Positions 20,549 through 25,274 of a stretch of DNA of 25,274 nucleotides are shown in pieces. This DNA comes from a virus: positions 1 through 25,274 of IMG/VR virus record IMGVR_UViG_3300037069_001212; one strand, 5' to 3'. The position numbers and the translations under genes are program-made. The notes beneath the pieces were generated by a model. That model worked only from the letters and a program-made list of their open reading frames with translations, did not search any database and was not told the DNA's origin. Within the stretch, counting starts at the first letter, position 1. Each line of letters starts with the position of its first letter.

Positions 20549-21790
20549 CTACTCCTTAATTGGTGAGAGTTTAACTCCAATGACAAACCAGTATCCCCGG
20601 TGTTGCTTCATTGTGAAAGCTTCCTTCATTTCCCGCGCAAATGCCTGAATAGGGATAGGATGCCGTGACTGCATGTCGCAAAAATCCTTGTACGCTGAAT
20701 ATACCTCCATGTGTTTTAAGCGGTCGTGCTCTGCATCCGTGCGTTCAAGATGCGTGGTAGCGAAATACTCAAAGTCAGACATAGTACACAACTCTGCCTG
20801 GTACTTCGCAAAAAGGTCGCGTACCTTAAATGCCGGTGGCTCACTGGCTGCATCGCCAGATTCCACCCCCCACATTAAATTGAAGTCAAGCGCATTGACA
20901 CGCGCGCCGAATTCCTCAGTGTACGAATCATCCCTGCACCGTAACTCCACAAAGCGGCGCATCCCTGAATTGTCTACTAAAACTGACGTAACAGGTCGAT
21001 TCGTCGTGGCAATGAAATTCGCATTGCGTGTCAGCTGCCGTTCCGTCTCAGTATGCATTGCTCTATTTTGCACCGTGGGCGCGGTGATTACTTGCTTAAC
21101 TGTGTTGATGTCAGTTTTTGATGCCTTGCCCATTTCGTCAAGACATATCATGTAATAGGCATTTAATTGACGCAGACGGAATTTGTCACTAAACAGGGAG
21201 AAATCCGCCACAGGTAAAAACAGTATCCCTAAAGGCGCGCCAAACTTTGCCACTGCTGTTGACTTGCCTGTGCCTTGCCTGCTATAAAGGCACAGCATAA
21301 TTTCCCACGCCGTTGCATTCCCGCGCAGCCTACGCTTGACTTGCCATATCAGTTGCCGGAATGCCTCGACGTAATATGCCAGACGTTCTGGCTCTGTGTC
21401 GGGATGCGCCAGTAATTCCACAAACCGCGTTAGCTCACGCACGGCACGCATCTGATAGGCGTCAACATCCCCGCGATACGCCGCGGGCACTTCGAGGATT
21501 TTATCCCGCGCCTTGGCAACCTCTGCCGCTCGCATTTGCCTACACATGCGCCGCATTACGATGCGAAATCCCTTCAGCGGTAGGTCCATATACTCTGCCC
21601 ACGCTTGGTCGGCAATGTCGTCGGGCGTGAGCGACTCCCCGCTCGCCTCGAAGCTGCCCGCGCCCACAAGGAATCGCGCCCCCATTTCCATCACCTTGCG
21701 GGCAATTAGGCGCTCGATGGTCTTGTGCGCGGGGACGTCCCCGATCGGCCCATCTGCCTCGCCATCCACGACTGCTAATTTCTTGCCCAC
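20549..21790 (-). CDS. SF3-like / primase-helicase-type replication ATPase
   Basis: The 413-residue protein has Walker A GTGKST (173-178), Walker B ICLDEM (215-220), NFIATTNRP (258-266) and a candidate arginine finger in SGMRRFVEL (275-283). This is the layout of the VirE/D5-like 'primase-helicase' ATPases found in phages and mobile elements. The first ~160 residues show no recognisable primase motif. The start is taken as a GTG with GGGAGG at 5 nt; a TTG further upstream lacks such a site. It is the first gene of a three-gene minus-strand unit next to the iterons. It probably loads or acts as the replicative helicase at that origin. Confidence 0.88.
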   Translation of the reverse strand: MGKKLAVVDGEADGPIGDVPAHKTIERLIARKVMEMGARFLVGAGSFEASGESLTPDDIADQAWAEYMDLPLKGFRIVMRRMCRQMRAAEVAKARDKILEVPAAYRGDVDAYQMRAVRELTRFVELLAHPDTEPERLAYYVEAFRQLIWQVKRRLRGNATAWEIMLCLYSRQGTGKSTAVAKFGAPLGILFLPVADFSLFSDKFRLRQLNAYYMICLDEMGKASKTDINTVKQVITAPTVQNRAMHTETERQLTRNANFIATTNRPVTSVLVDNSGMRRFVELRCRDDSYTEEFGARVNALDFNLMWGVESGDAASEPPAFKVRDLFAKYQAELCTMSDFEYFATTHLERTDAEHDRLKHMEVYSAYKDFCDMQSRHPIPIQAFAREMKEAFTMKQHRGYWFVIGVKLSPIKE

Positions 21791-21855
21791 GCATCCCTCC
21801 CTGTTGGAAGCTTCAGGGTAACACAATGCCGACAGTCGCCGGCAAGGAAACCCTC

Positions 21856-22023
21856 ATGCAGCTTAGCTACACCGTAATCTACCGTGATGGAGAATGGCAC
21901 GCATCCTGCAGCATGTTCCCCGACCTCCACCACTGCCACGATTGCCCACGCAAAGCGCTCGACGGTCTGTTTGCGCTGTTCGACGCAATGGTCGAGGATG
22001 CCCACGCAAGCGGCCCGAATTAA
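21856..22023 (+). CDS. 55-aa HicB-antitoxin-like protein
   Basis: The product reads MQLSYTVIYRDGEWHASC, then MFPDLHHCHDCPRKALDGLF. The pattern 'Y-x-V-I-x-xDGxWxAxxxxFPDLxxCxDxxxxA' is that of HicB N-terminal domains, which have a partial RNase H fold. No HicA toxin partner is seen beside it and no DNA-binding C-terminus is present, so a complete toxin-antitoxin pair is not supported. AAGGA lies upstream at about 8 nt. A hairpin CCGG-type stem is just before. It diverges from the ATPase gene. Confidence 0.55.
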   Translation: MQLSYTVIYRDGEWHASCSMFPDLHHCHDCPRKALDGLFALFDAMVEDAHASGPN

Positions 22024-22197
22024 GTGGCTCTGGCTCGCTGGTAGAAGACACCACAGCGCGGGCAAAGTGCCAGTGGAGGCTAACTCTAGCGCCTCACCCG
22101 CACAGGTAACCAACCGCCACAATCGGCGCGCTCCCCAGAAGTAAAAAAGAGCGTCACCAGAGCCGCCGCGCAACGTATGCCGGGCTGCCGCAGCGTG

Positions 22198-24291
22198 TCA
22201 AGTGGAAAAGCTCACCCATAGCGCAGTGTTTATGTAAGTGGTGCCAAGGAGGTACGTACTCCAGTTTGTGCCTTTGATTGCGACGCCGAGCAGGTCACCG
22301 GCGTTGATGGTGATGGTGCCTGTTGGGATGAGCACCTTGCCACTCGTAGTGGTCGCCGACACCGTGACACCGTAAGAGGTCATCACTGTTCCTTTGACCA
22401 TCGGATACGCTGTCAGTGTGCCATTAAATCCTCCTGGCACATACGCCACGATTCCAATCACGCTGCCGGCAAGCGGAAACACGGTCGTCTCGTCGTTGGC
22501 CGCGCCTGCATTTACCGTGCCATTGCTCGACAGCCGCGCATTGCTAGTTTGCGTGGCACACATCGGCACGACGTAGCGGTCTACGCATGTTACTTTGCCG
22601 CTGAAAACTCCTGTAACACCTGTTACACTGCTTAAACTCGTGACACTCTGCCCCGAGATTGCGCCCGATGCCGTCAGTGCAGCCGTATTGAGCGTTGTGG
22701 TGGCGGTCAGCGTCGGCGCGGTCACCGCCACTCCTGCCGTGATGTTATTAGTGGCGGTAACATTTGTACCGGAAATCGTTGGCGCATTTACGCTGTTGCC
22801 TGTCACTGCGCCAGTCGCAGATACGTTAGTCGCTGCCACGCTTGCGGCATTGACGGTCTGTGATGCAGTGAGCGTCCGCACCGTGACCGCATCTGCTGTT
22901 ACACCGCCGGTGATAGCAGCCGTTGCACCGCTAAGCGTGCCTGACGCCGTAATTGACGCCGCGTTGACCGAGGCCGTGGCGGTCAGCGTGCCTGCGTTGA
23001 CCGAGGATGCCGTTAACGCGTTGGTGACGGTTGCGGCGTTGACCGTAAACGTGCCAGTCGCCGAGAAATTGCCTGTCGTGACGGTCGCTGCATTTACGGC
23101 GCCGGAAAGCGTGATCGAAGCAGCCGTAATCGCACCAGCGACAGCAGCCGTATTCGCCACCACAGCATCGCCTTTCAGCGTGCCTGCTGCCGTGATGTTG
23201 GTGCCTCCAATTGTGGGCGCTTGTACGGATGTGCTGCCGATGATGTTGACGCCACGCACGTCGCCACTGGCGGTGATGTTAACGCCAGACAGGTTGCCGG
23301 TCGTAGACAGTGACGGCACGGTAATTGCATGTGACACAGTGAGGTCAGTCACCGTTGCCGTAGGTGTCGTCACACTCCCTGCAGAGAGCGCATTCGTGAC
23401 AGTCGCCGAGCCACCTACAGTGAGGTCGCTGCGGACATTTGCGTTGGCTGCCGACAGGTCGCCTTGCGACACCACACTGCCGAGCGTGCCCACGCCCGCC
23501 ACAGTGAGCGACGCGCCCTTTAACTCCCCGACACTCTCGACGGTCGCTGCCTTCAGAGCGCCGCTTGCAGTGATGGCCGCCACAGTGGCATTGCCGCCGA
23601 TGGTGACACTGCCAGAAGTCTGTAGGGATGTGCCCGCTACCGCGCCGAGGTTCGCGGCCCCTGCCGTCAGTGCCCCGCTAAACGACGCATCCACGCCCGT
23701 AAACGTCTTGCCTGTGATGGCATTGCCAGCAGTGACGTTACGCGAAGCGGTCACATCCGTTGTGGAAATTGTAGTCGCGGTGGCAACGGTCTGATTGGCT
23801 GTCAGCGTGTTGACGGTGATGGCGTCTGCGGTGAGGTTGTGCGCCACAAACTCGGCGATGTTGGCTGCCGGAGAGTTAATCGTGCCTGACGCGTTAATCG
23901 TCGCGCCGTTTACGTTCGTTGCAGCAATCGTGCCAACATTCGCGGTCGTGCTGTTGAGCGTGGTAATCGTGCCTACATCGGCGTTTACCTGCGCTGCCTG
24001 CAGTGTCGTAATCGTGGCACTTGTAAGCGTCGCCGAGTTTGCGGTAATCTGCGCGAGTTTAATCGGCGCTCTCCACCACAGAGTGCCGTCACTCTCGATG
24101 GTGCCCGCGAGGTTACCGGATGCGTCAGTGTAGGTGACACGGGAGCCATCGCAGCCGACCACGAATCCCACGCCGTCCCAAGTGTATCCAGGCGCAAGTG
24201 TGGTACTTTGCGGTGCGGAAAAGCCTGACGCTGAGGTCGCCAGGTTGCTTGTGCCGGCGTCTGTAGAGCGTCCGTAAATGTCTGTGGCCAT
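22198..24291 (-). CDS. Tail fibre-like repeat protein
   Basis: The 697-residue protein has a short N-terminal part (YTWDGVGFVVGCDGSRVTYT, then LWWRAPIKLAQI). From about residue 80 to 560 it is a long repeat of Ala, Thr, Val, Asn and Gly with regularly spaced beta-strand-like blocks such as TASGTLSG, AATVTTGNFSATG and VNAPTISGTNVTA. That suits a beta-helical or triple-stranded shaft. The last ~130 residues are different and globular (CVDRYVVPMCATQ, FPLAGSVIGIVAYVP) and may bind the receptor. GGAGGG precedes the ATG. It is separated from the other virion genes by replication and island genes. No chaperone domain is at its C-terminus. Confidence 0.85.
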   Translation of the reverse strand: MATDIYGRSTDAGTSNLATSASGFSAPQSTTLAPGYTWDGVGFVVGCDGSRVTYTDASGNLAGTIESDGTLWWRAPIKLAQITANSATLTSATITTLQAAQVNADVGTITTLNSTTANVGTIAATNVNGATINASGTINSPAANIAEFVAHNLTADAITVNTLTANQTVATATTISTTDVTASRNVTAGNAITGKTFTGVDASFSGALTAGAANLGAVAGTSLQTSGSVTIGGNATVAAITASGALKAATVESVGELKGASLTVAGVGTLGSVVSQGDLSAANANVRSDLTVGGSATVTNALSAGSVTTPTATVTDLTVSHAITVPSLSTTGNLSGVNITASGDVRGVNIIGSTSVQAPTIGGTNITAAGTLKGDAVVANTAAVAGAITAASITLSGAVNAATVTTGNFSATGTFTVNAATVTNALTASSVNAGTLTATASVNAASITASGTLSGATAAITGGVTADAVTVRTLTASQTVNAASVAATNVSATGAVTGNSVNAPTISGTNVTATNNITAGVAVTAPTLTATTTLNTAALTASGAISGQSVTSLSSVTGVTGVFSGKVTCVDRYVVPMCATQTSNARLSSNGTVNAGAANDETTVFPLAGSVIGIVAYVPGGFNGTLTAYPMVKGTVMTSYGVTVSATTTSGKVLIPTGTITINAGDLLGVAIKGTNWSTYLLGTTYINTALWVSFST

Positions 24292-24309
24292 AGGTGTTCC
24301 CTCCGAGGC

Positions 24310-24498
24310 TTACTTGCTCGCGCCGAGTACATCGTTAAGGTATTTCAGGATGCTGTCGAGCGTGTCGGCATAGCGCGTCAGAGCGAGTTGCACTGACTGG
24401 TCAACGTCCTTGCCTACCGTGAACCTTGGCGCTCTATCCGGCAAGGAATTTTTATCTTTCCGCGTTCTCACGTTTGGGATTTGCGACGGTCCTGCCAT
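24310..24498 (-). CDS. 62-aa protein upstream of the fibre
   Basis: AAGGGGGGA lies 6 nt before the ATG; an earlier Met lies within this ribosome site and was rejected. The product has a basic N-terminus (IPNVRTRKDKNSLPDRAPRF) and a helical C-terminus (VQLALTRYADTLDSILKYLNDV). It is in one unit with the fibre, 18 nt upstream. It may help attach or fold the fibre; that is inferred from position only. Confidence 0.7.
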   Translation of the reverse strand: MAGPSQIPNVRTRKDKNSLPDRAPRFTVGKDVDQSVQLALTRYADTLDSILKYLNDVLGASK

Positions 24499-24525
24499 GG
24501 GTGATCCCCCCTTTTTTATAGCCAA

Positions 24526-24547
24526 GTGTATCCCCTGGGGGGTACAC
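24526..24547. promoter_or_regulatory. 22-bp palindrome between the fibre unit and the integrase
   Basis: GTGTATCCCC and GGGGGTACAC are 10-bp inverted arms with one mismatch around TG. It lies in the 86-bp divergent gap between the fibre unit and the integrase. A dimeric repressor could bind here; none was identified in the window. Confidence 0.45.
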
Positions 24548-24550
24548 CTA

Positions 24551-24584
24551 CAGGCCGACTGAATTACACACGCAGGAAACTAGC
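24551..24584 (+). promoter_or_regulatory. Weak hairpin leader before the integrase
   Basis: CAG-GCCGA-CTG, then AATTACACACGCAGG, recalls leaders A-E (5-nt loop, then A-TTACACAGG), but the stem is only 3 bp and the spacing is changed. It is a degraded or independent version. Confidence 0.35.
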
Positions 24585-25274
24585 ATGGCATTAAAACGAC
24601 GCAAGAACGGTATCTATTACTCTGTTTTCCGACCAACCGGCGCAAAAGAGGTACGCCTGTCCACAGGCGAACGCAACAAAGCCAAGGCACGCAAAATACA
24701 CAAAGCCCGCCTCGAGCAGCGCCGCGGCGTGGCTCCCGATGCTGCCTACAGTCCCATAGGACTAAGCGAGCTGTGCACTTGGGACGTGGCGCGGGCGCTG
24801 AAACGCTCCGACCTTGCGACCATCAAGGGCGGCATCGAGCAGCACTGGAAACAGCTCATGCGCTTTTTCGAGGCTGCCGGGCCGCGCCACCCTAGCTCCC
24901 TGACACTGAGCGAGGTTGACGCCTACGTGGCGCACCGCGCCACGACGTGCCGGCAGCAGAGCATCAAGCGGGAGGTCGGCACCCTCAAACGTGGCGTCAT
25001 CGAGGGCAGCAAGCGCCACGGCTACGCCATGCCTTTTCCCGTGGAGTACTGGCCAAAGTTTGAGAAGGGCCCTGAGAAGGAGTCGCAAAAAGGGAAGCGC
25101 ATTCCCCGCGCCATCCTCGACGCGTGGCTGGCGAAGCTGACCGGCGCATGTCGGCGGCGGTGTGTGTTTTTGTTGTACACCGGAATGCGCCTGGAGGAAT
25201 GCCAGCGCCTCACTGAAAGCATGTTCAGTGTAGGCGATGGCGGCACGTTTCCGGGTCGCCTCAAGATCCCCGCG
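24585..25274 (+). CDS. int: Tyrosine recombinase / phage integrase (C-terminus cut off)
   Basis: Only the first 230 residues are in the window. The N-terminus is basic (MALKRRKNGIYYSVF) and fits an arm-binding domain. Residues about 105-145 (LTLSEVDAYVAHRA, SIKREVGTLKRG) fit the SAM-like core-binding domain. The catalytic domain begins near 170; its first catalytic arginine is R202 in LLYTGMRLEE, the box I pattern TGxRxxE. The later catalytic residues lie beyond the edge. The ATG follows CGCAGGAAACTAGC. It suggests a temperate phage. No attP site could be named. Confidence 0.92.
   Translation, partial: MALKRRKNGIYYSVFRPTGAKEVRLSTGERNKAKARKIHKARLEQRRGVAPDAAYSPIGLSELCTWDVARALKRSDLATIKGGIEQHWKQLMRFFEAAGPRHPSSLTLSEVDAYVAHRATTCRQQSIKREVGTLKRGVIEGSKRHGYAMPFPVEYWPKFEKGPEKESQKGKRIPRAILDAWLAKLTGACRRRCVFLLYTGMRLEECQRLTESMFSVGDGGTFPGRLKIPA

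Noticed and set aside
21775-22173. 132-aa minus-strand reading frame
   Set aside because: It overlaps the ATPase start and lies antisense to the HicB-like gene; composition is random-looking.
22024-22197. tRNA gene or terminator in the gap after the HicB-like gene
   Set aside because: No cloverleaf or T-loop pattern was found on either strand. A T6 run on the minus strand follows only a weak 3-bp stem, so no terminator is claimed.
22595-23794. 399-aa plus-strand reading frame
   Set aside because: It is antisense to the repetitive fibre gene; its Val/Ala/Thr/Pro-rich composition mirrors the fibre's codon use.

Overview
The window is part of the genome of a tailed dsDNA phage. The head genes look podovirus-like, and a tyrosine recombinase at the right edge suggests a temperate phage. 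Moderately high GC, strong AGGAG-type ribosome sites and tightly coupled genes fit a Proteobacterial host, but nothing here identifies the host species. Both edges cut genes, so the genome continues on both sides.

Layout. (1) Positions 1-13036, minus strand, read right to left: one virion operon. In transcription order it holds a GNAT-like protein, large terminase, a small protein, portal, scaffold, major capsid protein, a small conserved protein, a head-tail adaptor, a very large nozzle-like tail protein, an Ala/Gln-rich protein with a C-terminal S74-like chaperone segment, a 70-aa protein and a truncated Ala/Pro/Gln-rich protein. (2) 13082-13540: a short plus-strand locus with two overlapping reading frames. 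(3) 13540-14617, minus: three small genes, two of them diverged tandem copies. (4) 14737-15221, plus: two small coupled genes. (5) 15222-15540: gene-free, rich in inverted repeats and C6 tracts. (6) 15541-15855, minus: a lone small gene, a weak small-terminase candidate. (7) 15890-19595, plus: an island of small mostly unrecognised genes, most of them behind a near-identical leader made of a small hairpin, usually with a 5-nt loop, then AGTTACACAGGAG. A GNAT acetyltransferase is encoded convergently inside it. (8) 19596-19970: gene-free, with two iteron families; the best replication-origin candidate. (9) 19971-21790, minus: exported small protein, 72-aa protein and a primase-helicase-type SF3-like ATPase. 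(10) 21856-22023, plus: a HicB-antitoxin-like small protein. (11) 22198-24498, minus: a repetitive fibre and a small upstream partner. (12) 24585 to the edge, plus: integrase.

How it works together. The left block builds and fills the virion. The ATPase next to the iterons probably starts replication. The plus-strand island looks like early or accessory (host-takeover or anti-defence) genes; three of its leaders follow near-identical promoter-like boxes and all appear designed for strong translation. The fibre module and integrase are divergent around a 22-bp palindrome that could be an operator. No lysogeny repressor, lysis cassette, tRNA or CRISPR array was recognised.

The most novel item is the repeated hairpin-plus-Shine-Dalgarno leader family. 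The twin iteron arrays come next.
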